Origin: Oleoguttula mirabilis
Lineage: Eukaryota > Ascomycota > Dothideomycetes > Mycosphaerellales > Teratosphaeriaceae
Assembly: GCA_035135055.1 (NCBI GenBank)
Contig: JAVFHQ010000051.1
Location: 1-64,000 of the forward strand
DNA length: 64,000 nt
Direction of reading: 5' to 3'
Position 1 is the first letter of the stretch. The number at the start of each line of letters is the position of its first letter. Below, one piece after another: positions 49,201 through 60,000 of the stretch. The notes under the pieces were generated by a model. That model did not search any database and had not been told where the DNA came from. It saw only the letters and a program-made list of their open reading frames with translations. The position numbers and the translations under genes were made by a program.

Positions 49201-50494
49201 CGCGGCCAAGGGGGCCTAACTCAGAGCTTGCAGGGTCCTCCAGTGCCTTCCGCTTCGCCACTTCAAACGCGCCAATCCACTCCGTAAGTTCGGCCTGCGT
49301 CTCCGCTTGCAAGATGATGCTCGTATCCTTCGTCTTGATCTCGAAGCAAAACCTTCTCTCCTCCTGGAAAGCCGGCCTCACAGAGCACAGCAAGACGCCA
49401 ATCTTTTCGCTCTCCTCAACACCTCCAGACCTTGCACCCTGAACGAGCCAGCCAAAAATCCCGTTCTTGACGAAGAACCATCTCCGCGACCAGACAGTCC
49501 GAGCAGGCTTCCCAGTGACAGACTTGATGAAGAGCCAGCCCTGCTTCTCCCGCTTCTCATGTGCCGGCTTGGAGTCTGAAGACATGCCAGTGGCACCACC
49601 AGCACCGCTACCCAGGTACGGAACGGTAGATGCGGCGTAGTCTTCCAGCTCCCTACTCGGTCTCATCATCGTGCTTGCGGACTCCTCGATCTGACGTCGT
49701 GCAGTCATGAGCTCCCGCTTGAAGGCACGCTCCGAGTTTTCCATCTCCCGACTCCAACCACGCACGCGCTCCATTTCCTTGCTCGCCTTGGCGAACATGC
49801 TGGAGTTTGCTTCCCCAGCTGCGCGCATCTCTTTCCACTGCTCGGCGAAGATGCGCACAAGGAGTTTGTCCAAGGTCGATCTGAGCTGCGGCGCAGCTAT
49901 GCAGAAGTCCATGCTCGCCTTCAGATACGCTTTTCGCGCTTCATGGAGCTGGAAAGCATCCTCGCGCAAGCTAGATGCCTCCTTCGTCTTGCCCTGCGAC
50001 AGGTAGCGCGAGATGACGTGATCGAACGCCTTCTGCGTAGCCTGCAATCCACTCCTTGCCTCCTTGAATGATTTGAGCTCCGTGTTCAGGAAGCTCTTGA
50101 TCGGGTCCACGACCGTGGTGTCGTACTTCTTCACGCCTCGTAGTGTACTCTGCCAGAACTCCCGCGCACCTTCTCCATACCGCCGCATCGCCAGCATCGT
50201 GTAGTCATGGTCCAGTACTGCTTCGCTCACCTGCGCGGGCGGCATACTCTGGCTCAGAAAGCTGTTGACCAGGCTCTCGAGCGAGCTGACTTCGGCCACG
50301 AGCTTCGAGGCGGCTTTGACGTAGCCATCGAGCCATCGTTCTATGACTTCGATTTGGTCGGAGAAGTGGAGCGCGGTGGCGCGGAAGGTAGGCGAGTCGA
50401 GCGCGGCTTCTTTGAGGCCGACCGGAATGAGGTTCAGTGGGCGTTCCACGCGCTCGGCGTGCTGGACCGCGGTTGGCAATGCTTCGTCGGCCAT
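46295..50494 (-). CDS. Sip3/Lam-type sterol-transfer protein (BAR-PH-GRAM-VASt-TM)
   Basis: A single exon of 1399 residues from ATG 50494 (MADEALPTAVQHAERVERPL). Domain order: an alpha-helical BAR-like region (~30-300; RYGEGAREFWQSTLRGVKKY), a PH domain (~312-415; KQGWLFIKSVTGKPARTVWS, RRWFFVKNGIFGWLVQ), a GRAM domain (~725-810; NEQQEFPGRVYVTEKEVYFY), a VASt domain (~945-1110; VTRDFNVSAKALFHVMFGDK ... FMPITKIIITHTAKSRCKLA) and a hydrophobic membrane segment (~1170-1210; TLLVAMLAISMVYNSW). This is the layout of yeast Sip3/Lam3 (LAM family), which sit at ER-plasma-membrane contacts and move sterol. Near-neighbour CYP51 is also sterol-related, but 7 kb and several genes separate them, so no cluster is claimed. 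Confidence 0.9.
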   Translation of the reverse strand: MADEALPTAVQHAERVERPLNLIPVGLKEAALDSPTFRATALHFSDQIEVIERWLDGYVKAASKLVAEVSSLESLVNSFLSQSMPPAQVSEAVLDHDYTMLAMRRYGEGAREFWQSTLRGVKKYDTTVVDPIKSFLNTELKSFKEARSGLQATQKAFDHVISRYLSQGKTKEASSLREDAFQLHEARKAYLKASMDFCIAAPQLRSTLDKLLVRIFAEQWKEMRAAGEANSSMFAKASKEMERVRGWSREMENSERAFKRELMTARRQIEESASTMMRPSRELEDYAASTVPYLGSGAGGATGMSSDSKPAHEKREKQGWLFIKSVTGKPARTVWSRRWFFVKNGIFGWLVQGARSGGVEESEKIGVLLCSVRPAFQEERRFCFEIKTKDTSIILQAETQAELTEWIGAFEVAKRKALEDPASSELGPLGRGIDPAFAVTPPVAPEFAAKIGDSHPADEPAPALSVPEREGTISSVASHASFDVAAPAARRIMSLEKLEGEGSREHAARIIQKLDLHKRIPTSPQQSQAPAAGGIASLISASHNILPVGPGAPSTPSSAESGNSARRIFTMPTSSLAPSTLANPPAPTNLSHTAVIVSSERGIGLGRGADGSGMPSGIMANLWGSSNWGYVNRIGEESAQQRLASQPVGSPIGTSSVTQDDLGIMDGMGETSKAVVPLPIDLLGGGLRHRKTVSIANDGPLSGTTPATLGESDEYPNYYPLPLKAQQAQFGMLFPSVPRSEKVVLVFRATWNPNEQQEFPGRVYVTEKEVYFYSNHLGLVLITSISLGGIREVTAAPGRDCDFVYLHLKERADQQDDFRRVTVKVFLEPLRLLQRRLSFLVRNASAEQPASLEEVLKALIKMEIEQPQRSSSVESWEDATFDGDSPPATAGDQQRSPGRKERNVKASLRIDGTLYGDPVRTGREVQKFKLPAQPVVYAPQGMQASVTRDFNVSAKALFHVMFGDKSAVFQLLYYNRWADKIAQTAWTKTAEQNDGHWTRQFASPGQATPLADTQTIDILNDHLCYVVTNTKSPWRLPYATRFMPITKIIITHTAKSRCKLAVFQHINWLKAPKWPYVQRLIEMQAINTLEADALDLTNVAMDQVAKLGSHSKTNRAVEIFGNVGQQTQAPLIDASAMTNLGGTGAAAGLKQRKAVGLPRLVVNDVLARLLGLVSMAFGVLVALGKAVVSVCTAHTLLVAMLAISMVYNSWYGYREGLSWYHERSAGRFMTRLGVTPNPAMSKSIYLTDIDELVAPTNFNHTLAAMIPAGSARTCKTTFSELVSSTDSSLGPPHRQGARLHRTRDALALYRHDLLVALRVVNRVESDVVSAEWEEWVRAEEQKCARVEQMLREKRPSKGKGKQSVLPAAEVDAELGDDFAEYCRSCRIELDEIGNGTSVI

Positions 50495-51753
50495 GGCTGC
50501 TGTTGTTGACGAGCGCGCGCTATACGTTCGATAGGGACATGGTCATAGTTCTATATCGCTCCTGACCCTTGGCAGACCTTTCGTACAGCTCTCCGCACAC
50601 AACACGAAGCACCGGCACGTCAACCACGCTATGCATGTGCATCTGCTCGCGGAGGCTAGGGTTCGGCCCGGCAGGATCGCCCCGTACCCGGCCGAAACTC
50701 TGCAATGACAATCTTGACTGCAGCCTCATCCCTCATCCCTCCTCGCATCTCCCAGTTCCCCGGGCCTGTCATCTCAACGGTGCTTCGCTATACCCTCGCA
50801 CCATTTGTTGTGCATTTCTGAGCTTTGCATTCATGAAACCCGTCAGGTATACGAACAGCGGCAGGCTTCCTACTGAAGCTAGGCCCAAGTATCAAGATGA
50901 CAGCAGCTCAGCGCCACGCTGCAGGGATGTGTCGTCGAGCATCTGTCATTGGAGGTGAGCTGCGAGCGCGAGGCTGTGAGCACCTGATGCAAATGCAGCT
51001 GCCCAGGCTGTGGTGAACACTAAGACCGGTCTCCTTCGGCGCTCCGCAATTGATATGGGCCATCGGGCTTCTAGCTACCTACTTACATAAGTACCGTGAG
51101 CCTAAAAAAGCAGAACCTCGACCGGAGTGCACATTTCATGGCTTGGTGTTGAAGAGGATGACAAGCACGCGAGTCTTCCGTGAGCTGCCCGACATTGTCT
51201 TGCTTGCTGACAGGCCAGCATGCACGATGATAATAATAGTAAGCCTGCGCCGCGCCTCAGCATACTGATCTTATCCGCGTCGTCGGTATTTTTGCACACC
51301 CTAGTCCGTACTGATTCGGAACTGGTCAACTTGCATCTGGTGCCGAAATACTGCAGTTGCAAATGCTACCGGAAGACGCCGACGTCCTTGAACTTGAGCG
51401 CAGCCTTATTGCGATCGCTTTTGGACCAAAACAGCCTATGCAAGCAGCCGTGCCTCGGTGCACCCTTGTCGTACGCATGTAAAGTCTTCACTTTCATTGG
51501 GCGGTGCTTTGCTCGCATCCCACCGACTCCGCGCGATAGCCTCAGCTGTCTGACCTTGGCGAGCCCAGATGCACCACGAGCGCGGGATCACCGCAGGACT
51601 TCGTGGCGCTCATGGCTTGTCTGCTTTAACATAAGCTCAGCCTTGTTGGTTCGCAGTTCATGAGAGACTCTCTCCTTCCCTCTGCTTTCTCCACAGCTCT
51701 CCGCGAACCCACACCGTTACTGCAGAATTCAAGACCGTCAAACGACAGCCACC
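50495..51753. other. Intergenic region
   Basis: 1.26 kb between divergent genes. Overlapping short ORFs on the plus strand (50569-51663) show no domain and no plausible splicing into the next gene. Promoters of both neighbours expected here. Confidence 0.45.
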
Positions 51754-53184
51754 ATGGCCCCGATCGCGAACCGCTGGGTTCTGGTCCTGCTTGCTTCACT
51801 AACCGCTATCCACGCTCAACAACAGTGCTATTTCGGACCTGGTGCGGAAAACCGTGCATTTTCTGGGCTGGTGCCATGTTTAGGCTCTGGGCAGTCTGCG
51901 TGCTGCTTGCTTGGTGACACCTGCCTTTCTGGCAACACCTGCTACAACCACGGAACTGGCGATCTATACCAGTACGGCTGTACAGACATTACCTATACCG
52001 ATTCAACATGTCCCTACAAGTGCGGCTGGAATACAAGTATGCTTTCGCTACCAGATTTCCGCTGACATTCCTTGCTGACGTTCGCCCAGCTTTGTCACCA
52101 TGGACGGCTTTGGAGTTGTGCCTGGACGTCCCAAATGTGACGGATACCTACATTTGCCATGCACCGGAAAGCTGCGGATGCGAGTGGAACGCCACAAACA
52201 ATCTCTTGAACCTACAAATCCGAGGCTGCAAAGAGATGGGCGATGATGCCAGGGTTGCCCTTTACGCACCAACAGCGCTTGCACCCTACGTATCGCTGCC
52301 GTCAACCCTCGGTGGCAGCACCGGGTACTATTCCACTACTACCATCGACGGCACTAGCACCTGGGTCTCCACGGCAATTGACGGCTGTTAGTCCTAGCTT
52401 GTGGCGACACAGACTGATCTACGCTGACTCCGAGGCAGACACACCAGCAACTATCAAGGAGCTCACCAGTTACAAAGCTGGGCCGAGCTCAATCATCCTC
52501 ATCAATGCTAATGCTACCCCTTCTCCTTCCACAAACATGGCTCCTTACAGTGTCTCGGCGACGCCAACAACGGCCGCGAGTTCCGCGTCAGCGCCCACGT
52601 CAGCCACATCGACCAGCACTTCGTCGACAAGCAGTGCAGCCGCTGCAACAAGTATCGCGTCTCTTCATTCCAACCAGCTATCGCCGGGTGCCAAAGCAGG
52701 CATCGGCATCGGTGTGGCTGGCGGCGTCTGCCTCCTCGCTGCCGTAGCATTCGCCGCATTCCTCTGGGGCAAGCGCCAACGCCAACGCAAAGCGCAAGAC
52801 GAAGGGCAAGCGCAGAATCCACAAGGTCCGCAATCGCCGCCGATGCAGCAGGGCATGCCGTTCTATCCTTCTCCTGGCGAGAAGCCACCCGGATGGCAGC
52901 CTTCCTACCCGATGGGACAGCCGTTCCAGCAAGCACCCTACTATGACCCAAACCACCAGTCGCTGTATATGCATGATTTGCAGCCGCATTGGGCAGGCGT
53001 TCCGTCACCGCCACTGGATCAAAGGTCGCTGAAGAACGCGTCGCTGAGCCCGCCCTTGGCGCCGGCGGAGCTTCCGGCAGAGCGGGGGGTGCACGAAATC
53101 GACTCTGTCTCTGCTGCTCCTTCGCCGCCGACGCCTAGTCCGGCGTATGCGGATCTTGACCGACATCACGAGAGTCCTGATTGA
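51754..53184 (+). CDS. Single-pass membrane protein with Cys-rich ectodomain and Pro-rich cytosolic tail, three exons
   Basis: Exons 51754-52036, 52090-52386 and 52439-53184 join in frame to 441 residues. Introns are 53 and 52 nt (GTATGC..CCCAG; GTTAGT..GGCAG with a GCTGAC branch). A signal peptide (NRWVLVLLASLTAIHA, cleavage before QQQCYF) leads to an ectodomain with paired cysteines (CLGSGQSACCLLGDTCLSGN, CPYKCGWN, CHAPESCGCEWN) typical of a widespread, uncharacterised ascomycete family. A Ser/Thr-rich stalk precedes one membrane helix (GGVCLLAAVAFAAFLW) with a stop-transfer KRQRQRK. The ~160-residue tail is Pro/Gln-rich. A cell-surface sensor role is inferred from the layout only. Confidence 0.8.
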
Positions 53185-53477
53185 ACGTGCGTACTCAGGT
53201 GCATTAGGAGTCGGAAGCGGTCTTTTGGCGTTGCTAGGTAGCTCCCCTTGAACAAAGTGGCATCGCAACCCCTTCCAACAACCCACACTCTCCGAGGTGT
53301 GATGCTCGCCTTCAGGCTTCAAGGGGCTGAGAATGGACGTCGAGCGCATAGAAGAGTCCTGGATTGCCCATTGCGACATCCTGGTGTGAAAGCGCAAGCG
53401 TAGCTAACGTCAACGTACATCAAGCTCGTGCCCTGCGCAGATTCGCAGTAGCACCTGCACGTCGAGCCCGCGATGGC

Positions 53478-54731
53478 CTAGCTGCGTCCTTTGTGTCTGC
53501 TTACTTCGGCGCTGGCCGGGAACAGCTCGCGAGATAGCTTTCGAATACGCTCGGCGTCTTCTTTCCGTCCGATCTGCTTGGCGACTTCGACGGTGCGATC
53601 GAATAAGGTCTTGAAAGCCTTGAGCGACTTCGGATTGTCTGGCAGCCGAGCCTGAGCATCGTCCAATTGGCTTGCCTTCGAGGTGTGTCGAGATGAAGCG
53701 TAAAGCAAGCTCAGGTGAAGGTCGTTTGGGATGGTTTAGCGCCAGCACTGCTTCGTCAAAATTTGACCCATCTCTGGTCTGCTTCCTAGCAAATAAACGG
53801 TGTAACTCCACGAACCTCTCGTACAGGTTTACACTCGTATTGTGATAGACTCCGTTCGACAGTAGTCCTTGTAGTGCGATGGACGCTGGCCACAGGCCGA
53901 GATAGAGGAACGAAGGCGGCTCCAACTTTGCGCCTTGTTCTTTAGCCTCCCGAGCGTAGGCTGCTTTGGCGCGAAATTTCAGCTCGTTGACTCTGAACAG
54001 ACACTCGAGTGCTGCATCCGCGCTGCGAGTATGATCGAGTAGCATATGAGCAGTGGTCAGTGCGCGCATAAGATGAGCCCGCCACTTGTGTTGCTTGTCC
54101 CACTGCACGTGCACCTTTGCCGAGTCTGGCAACTCCACTTGGAGCCATTTCATGACCAGCTCTTCGTGCCCTTCGGCAATAGCGTAGTAGCATAGCTCGA
54201 GTTGTCTCTGCGACCCATGCTCGCTCTCTAGCAAAGGAAGCCAGATCTCGTATGGTCCCAAAGATATTTTAGACAATCGGCAGCAAGCGGCTGCTTCTCC
54301 ATGGCTAGCACCCGTTCTGGTCGCGGTAGCTTCCATGTCTGCTGGAATGCCACATGCATACACATGCTCAGGACATCGAGGGGTGCTTCATCATCTGCGA
54401 TACATTGCCGAAGGATAGAGGCCGGATGCTCCTCGTTCCTGGCCAGCCTTACTTTCACCCTGGCTGCGCTTTCGGATAAGGGCGGCGATGTTCCTTGTCG
54501 TGTTGACCGGTCCCACATGGATTTGGGTGGCAACTCAGACTTATCCCCTGGCAACTTGGGCAGCTGAACAAATGCGAGAGACTTCCATGGACTTCGGGCT
54601 TGTGTGCTGTTTACGCGCGAGAGGCGCGGCCTGAGGTAGACTGTGGCGGCCCGATGGACACCCAGAGTTCGGTGCGCGTGAAATGAGCGGATCGAGACGC
54701 ACATTGTCTTCTTGATGATGCATGCTGCCAT
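53478..54731 (-). pseudogene. Mitochondrial-type paralog family, member B, two frameshifts
   Basis: From ATG 54731 (MAACIIKKTMCVSIRSFHAH, presequence-like) the frame ends at 54228 just after DCLKYLWDHTRS. The family continues in another frame from about 54255 (IWLPLLESEHGSQ, LELCYYAIAEGHEELVMKWL, LGLWPASIALQGLLSNGVYH, LNHPKRPSPELALRFISTHL). Near 53660-53690 a second switch leads to the C-terminal block (FKTLFDRTVEVAKQIGRKED, IRKLSRELFP), ending at 53478. Each switch is explained by one or two base changes in length. The overlapping frame to 53410 is a shadow beyond the second switch. Not expressible as one protein as sequenced. Confidence 0.7.
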
Positions 54732-55024
54732 GGTCCAGATTGAGTGTACACTGCAACATTGTAGTCTGCACAGGCGAAGAAGGTTACGTACCTACTGCAG
54801 TCGGATTCGCGGAAGCCTGATCGCTGTCTCGTCACAGCTTCCGATTGGCTCGCTTGCAATGCAAGGTAGACATCGTACGGTCTGAGTAGTGAGTTATCAC
54901 AGTACATTCAACACAAACAGACAGGGTTCGAAAAACTAGAAGCGATGGCTGGATGGAAGCGCTCCTACAGAACTCCATGGAATCGTGGGAGTGGAATCTC
55001 GGTTAGCAAACCAGCTTCTCAGTT

Positions 55025-56368
55025 CTATCGAACCCTTGATCGGTGATGAGAGTCGCTCGAAATCGTGCGAGGAAAGCTTCTGGCTTTTTGTGCTGTGCCA
55101 TCAATACCAACAGCCTCGCGATATTGCTGCTCGATATAGATCGCGTCGTTCACATTGCCGTTCTGCCGGGCCACTTTGCATGCTTGAGCTACAAACCCGC
55201 GAAACACCCGGTGAGCAGGATCACTGGGGCTGGGCAGATCCTGCACGCCGTCGAGTTTGTGCCGTGTGAAGTAGCCTCTTAAAAATGCGATTGCTAATGC
55301 TGCGTCCGGCTCGCGAGGGTGATGAAGGTGGAGTCGTGCCATCGTAAAGCCATCGCTATCCTTGACAGACTTCGTTTTGAAGTTTTGGCGGAACTTCAGG
55401 AACTGTGAGTATAGTCCAGGACTGGTCCCTGAGCCCTGCCCGGACCCGAGCACAGACGAAAGCAAAACCGTCGCAGGCCAAAAACTCATGAATCTGATGA
55501 GGTTCGTCCCAGTGCCATTGACCAAGGACTGCGGCTCCTGTTTGGCGTTTTCCGCTCCCCACGCAAGGTTTTTCCGCTTGACGATACGAAAGAAATAGTC
55601 GATCGTCGAGTCGAGACAATGCTCGACGCAGAGCATGGAATGCGCCTCGATAAGACAGCGAAACAAATTGCCGCGCCAGGTGTGGTCTTGCCCTTCTCGC
55701 ATATATGAATGCAATGACGTTGCCGCGACCGGTAAGCTTATATTGAGCCAGTCAGAGATTAGGTCTCCATGTCCTTCCGCCACAGCAAAATAGCAGAGTA
55801 GGAATGCACTTTCAGGATCGTCGAGCACCATCGTAGTCCACGTCCCATGGTTGTCCTAGAGATAAGCCAGGCAGAGGTGTGCCACAGGCTCCTGAAGCAA
55901 TGATGCAGGCCTCTGGCCGCGTGGCATCCGCTTCATGTCCTCGAACCTGCTTCGCAGACATAACTTGACTGCATCGAAGTCGACACGCTCACAGGCAAGA
56001 CACTCCTGCAGAACTTGGACTGGGCTGGCTGTTGGAGATGCTAATATGTGCTTGATCCGCAGTGTCTCCGCCGTCATCTCTCCCGGTCGCTCATAGCGTT
56101 TCGACCTGGGCTTCGACCGATCATGTCGCAGCATCCCGGCATTTGGCCGCCACAGTGTCCGTTCAGTTCCGCCGTCTGCCCGAGCAGCCAGACTCGACTC
56201 CTCTTCTGACTTTGCGTCAAGGCTACCTTTGGCCGGCACAGCAGTACTCGAAGACCGCAAAATTGTGCGTGCTGCTCCAGAATGCGGTAAGTGGAGCGTC
56301 CTGCCTCGTGCGATGAGGTTCGCTCTGGAAATGCACAGTGCAAAGACTGGGCGAGCGACTGTGTGCAT
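55025..56368 (-). pseudogene. Mitochondrial-type paralog family, member C, one nonsense codon
   Basis: From ATG 56368 (MHTVARPVFALCISRANLIA) the frame runs to an in-frame TAG at 55858-55856 and resumes in the same frame to 55025. The stop sits where the other members have Trp (..CLAYL stop DNHGTW against ..CLKYLWDH in B and ..LQHIWDDD in A), so a TGG to TAG change fits. Downstream blocks are intact: LLCYFAVAEGHGDLISDWLN, FWPATVLLSSVLGSGQGSGT, HHPREPDAALAIAFLRGYF. A short intron that would remove the stop would be only ~30 nt and would delete conserved residues, so I reject splicing. It is head to head with the deacetylase gene (267 bp). Confidence 0.7.
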
Positions 56369-56635
56369 GTCTGCGGCTGTAGGTAGTGCTCCAGGAGTTC
56401 ACGGAGGAGTTCCCGAAGATGAACGCTGAGACAGCATTGCCTAGGTATGGGAAGCCGAGCGCAGAAGAACGCGATCGCCGATCGTGTTGTCGTGTTGCAC
56501 AGGTTGCGCTGATGCACGGATGTACGGGTGACGGCCCGGCCGGGCGACAACTTTCCGTTCGAGATGGCACTCCTATCGAGTGGACGGTGATCTTGTAGTG
56601 CTCTGTCCGACCTTTCAGTGTTTTGATCTTTCGCG

Positions 56636-57646
56636 ATGTCTAACCTCAGGTCCAACGATAGTCTAGCGACGTGGCAATGGGATCATCACATCGACACACC
56701 TCGAGATCTCATTGGATACGGACCATCGCCGCCCAAGCCACAATGGCCCAATGACGCCAAGATAGCGGTCTCGTTCGTGATCAACTACGAAGAAGGCGGC
56801 GAATACAGCGTCTTGAACGGAGATTCTCATTCCGAGACTTATCTCACCGAGGCCGTAGGCGGGACAGCACGCCAGCAAGCTCGGAACACTAACATTGAGA
56901 GCGAGTATGACTACGGCGCACGAGCCGGCATCTGGAGATTGCTGAGAGTATTCGAGAAAGCGAACGTGAAGGGTACTGTCTACGGCGTCGGCAAAGCGCT
57001 CGAGGGGAATCCAGAGGTGTCCGCCGTCTGTGACACGCTGGGCTGGGAGGTGGCGAGTCACGGATGGCGGTGGATCGACTACCACGATATGCCTGCGGAA
57101 CAGGAACGAGCGGAGATCGAGAAGTGCATCGACCTCATCACCCAACAGACAGGTCAGGCGCCTCGGGGGTGGTACGTTGGGCGCCTGTCTCCTCGTTCTC
57201 AGACGCTGCTGCATCAGATCTACCAAGAGCGAGGTCTGGAGCTGCTGTGGCTGTCGGACTCGTACGCAGACGATTTACCGTACTACAAACCTCTCCCGTC
57301 CACGCTCGCATCAAAACAACCCGGCGAAGCTCTGCTTGTGTTGCCGTATAGTCTGGATACCAACGACTTCAAGTACATGATGCCGAACAACTGGTCCTCG
57401 CCCGAGGATTTTTACAACTACCTCGTAGCCGCCTTTGATGAGCTGTATGCCGAAGGGCAAGACGGCAGTCCAAAGATGATGTCCATAGGTCTGCATGCTC
57501 GCATCAGCGGCCGACCGGGCAGAACCGGTGCCGTCAGAAGGTTCGCTGAGTATGTGCGGAGCAAGGAGGGTGTATGGGTGGCAACGAGAGAGGAAATTGC
57601 GCGGCATTGGACGGGTGTGCATCCGTACAGGCGGTCGGACGCATAG
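56636..57646 (+). CDS. PuuE-type allantoinase / polysaccharide-deacetylase-fold hydrolase
   Basis: A single exon of 336 residues from ATG 56636 (MSNLRSNDSLATWQWDHHID). It matches the metal-dependent NodB-fold allantoinase (PuuE) pattern throughout: RDLIGYGPSPPKPQWPNDAK, VINYEEGGEYSVLNGD, YGARAGIWRLLRVF, TVYGVGKALEGNP, EVASHGWRWIDYHDM, GWYVGRLSPRSQTLL, SDSYADDLPYY, VLPYSLDTNDFKYM, SIGLHARISGRPGRTGAVRR. PuuE opens the allantoin ring to allantoate in purine use; in fungi such proteins are often named chitin deacetylase. No signal peptide, which favours an intracellular role. The substrate stays open between allantoin and other cyclic amides. Confidence 0.85.
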   Translation: MSNLRSNDSLATWQWDHHIDTPRDLIGYGPSPPKPQWPNDAKIAVSFVINYEEGGEYSVLNGDSHSETYLTEAVGGTARQQARNTNIESEYDYGARAGIWRLLRVFEKANVKGTVYGVGKALEGNPEVSAVCDTLGWEVASHGWRWIDYHDMPAEQERAEIEKCIDLITQQTGQAPRGWYVGRLSPRSQTLLHQIYQERGLELLWLSDSYADDLPYYKPLPSTLASKQPGEALLVLPYSLDTNDFKYMMPNNWSSPEDFYNYLVAAFDELYAEGQDGSPKMMSIGLHARISGRPGRTGAVRRFAEYVRSKEGVWVATREEIARHWTGVHPYRRSDA

Positions 57647-57712
57647 CCTTGGTGCACGCTGTTCGGCTACGTCTATATCGTTGCGCTGTACATGTAGGCC
57701 GGCGTCGACCAC

Positions 57713-59400
57713 TCATGACTTCTCCTGCCGTCTCTCCCACCGCACGACAGCCGGCGCTAACGGCCTGCTGAACAGTGAGCTGTAATCCGTTCCGACCACC
57801 TGATCGCTACCATCCGGGTTGAAGAGCTTAAAGTCCCGGATCACTGTCGCAAGGATGCTCTGCAGGTGCACATAAGCAAACTGCTCGCCAATGCACCGAT
57901 GTCTGCCGGCGCCAAAAGGCAGGTACGGCGAAGCAGCACCCTTGGACACGAGACCGTAGCCGTAGTCCTCGGTCTCCTCCGCGACGCCTTCCTTGAGATG
58001 CTTTGGCGCGAGGCGAGCAATCTTCTCGGAAGGCGACTCGTCCCACCTATGTGGCTCCCAGAGTAGAGGTTCCGGGAAGTGCTCGTTGGACCGTGCCGTG
58101 ACGCCGGGTGTGGCGAGAAGCGAGTGGGTGGGCGGGATGGTGTATGGTGTGCCTTCCACGTGCATGGGCTGTTTCACGGCGCGCAGAATGCTGTGGATGG
58201 GAGTGTGAATCCGGAGAGTCTCCTTGACGACTTGGGCATGCAGAGGTAAGCGGTTCATGGCATCATATGTCAGCTCCTTGATCGAGCCGTCCTCATTGGT
58301 GCCCAGAACATCTCTCTGCTCCTGAAGCAGCTCGTCCTGGATCTCTGGCCGGGCAGCTAGTCGCAGGAAGATCCAAGTGATAGTAGATGAGGAAGAGTGC
58401 TGGCCAGCCATGAGGAGGGCGATCATCATGTGCGCCACTTCACGATCCGGGATTGGCGTGCCGTCTTTGTAAGTGCAGTTCATGAGATTCCAGATCATGT
58501 CCTCTTCGCGGTCTTCAGACTTTGAATCGCCATCTGCTCGTCGCTGCTTGATGATGGACAAATATGTGTCAGCCATCTTCTTTTGCGCGCGGTCACGCCT
58601 GCGGTTTTGCGGCAGTGGCGCCCATGGCAACGCGAAGTTGATCGGCGTAAAGCCCATATCCAGGTCATGGTACAGGTCTGCGAACGTGGAGTCGAATTTC
58701 TCGCGGACCTCCTTGCCCTGTAGTGAGCGCGAGGCGGTGTAGATGGTGAGTTCAGCCATGGCAGCTGGGAGGTCGACAGTACCACTGGTAGACGCGAACT
58801 TCTTGTGCGGCGCATCTTTGTCGAAGTATTGGCGCACTTCCTGCGAGATGAGCGTGACGTAGCTGCGAAGCGCAGAAGACGTCAATCCAAACTTCACGAA
58901 CTACAGCGATGTCAGCTCATGCCGGCCCAAGGTCACATGACCCACTCTGCATGGAGTGTACGCACCTTCTTCTGCTCCATCAACTTGGAGTTCGGGCAAT
59001 CGTATACCACATCCTTCCCGAACACCGGCGTCGTGAGCGGGCTGTATATCTCCTCCGCATTTACATCCTTCAGCTTGCCGTTCAGGATGAAGTCGTTACC
59101 CTTGGTGCCCAAGCAAACCGTCGTCTTCTTGCCCAGCAGGATGAAGGTGAAGACGTCGCCGTACTTCTCGCGGCAGGCGAAGAAGAACTTGTAGGGGTCG
59201 ATGCCGTAGGGGATGGTGCTGCCGATGAAGGGCACCAGGTGAAAAACGACGGGTGGTTCGTTCGGGTTGCGGAAGAAGAGTTGTTGGGCGACGTTCAGCA
59301 GGATAATGGTTGCTATGAGGGTTGCGATGGCGAATCCCATGCCGCTCCAGGTGGAGGTCACGCTGGAGAGGCCGGTGGAGAAGTCGTTGAGGAGGCCCAT
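57713..59400 (-). CDS. CYP51: Lanosterol/eburicol 14-alpha-demethylase (CYP51), two exons
   Basis: Exons 59400-58966 and 58900-57713 join across a 65-nt intron (GTGCGT..CTGTAG), giving 540 residues. An N-terminal membrane anchor (GFAIATLIATIILLNVAQQL) precedes PPVVFHLVPFIGSTIPYG. CYP51 hallmarks: VVYDCPNSKLMEQKK followed by FVKFGLT across the splice, the I-helix LLMAGQHSSSSTITW, ETLRIHTPIHSILR with the ExxR pair, and the heme loop FGAGRHRCIGEQFAY. It removes the C14 methyl in ergosterol synthesis in the ER and is the azole target. The Tyr of VYDCPN, at which azole-resistance changes are known, is unchanged. The paralog type (A or B) was not resolved. Confidence 0.95.
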
Positions 59401-60000
59401 GGTTGCGGTTTGAGCGCTGGCGGGAGGCTTGTGTGTATGGCAAGGGAAGAGTGTATTCGGTGCTCTTATGGCATACTCTTGCGACCACACTACGCCCGTA
59501 TGTGTGGTGTGCTGGGTGGAGGCCAATTGCAATGGTTCGATATGGGTTAATGCGCCGAAAACATGGCCTGACTTTTTGGCAGGGTTTCGGCTCGGCATGC
59601 AGGTACCGCTCGCTAGCGTTGGCCTAATCTTTTGCGTCACCGTGCAGCCTCAGCCTCAGCCAGCCTGGAGATCGCGGGGTCGTATAGGCGGCACTCTGTG
59701 TCTCGGTCCCTTGCTCCCTTGGGTTTTCAACAAGTCCCAGGTGGAAATCTCTCCGGAAACATTGTGTCCAGCTCCAGCCCACGGTTGCTAACAGTGTGCG
59801 GGACGGGAGGAGTTGGTGTCAATCACAGCCAGGTAGGTCACTGCCGGGCACAGCAGCCGAAGGGTAAGAGGGTAAGAGCTTCTCCATCTCCTCTTCTCCT
59901 GCTCTCGACTCGTCCTGTCCTTGCTCTCGGCTTCTGGCCTCCCGATCATCGCAACAAGGAACGAGTCCAACAGTTCTCTGCACCCATCAATACCGCCACC
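59401..60000. promoter_or_regulatory. Divergent intergenic region, CYP51 / CMD-like gene
   Basis: 600 bp between divergent starts. A CAGCCTCAGCCTCAGCC-like triple repeat lies near 59646. Open frames here are extensions of the downstream gene without a better start. Sterol-response elements could not be assigned by eye. Confidence 0.35.

Noticed and set aside
55856..55890. A mini-intron removing the TAG in paralog C (and a similar one in D)
   Set aside because: The intron would be about 30 nt in C and 20 nt in D, below the usual fungal minimum, and would delete residues conserved in A and B.
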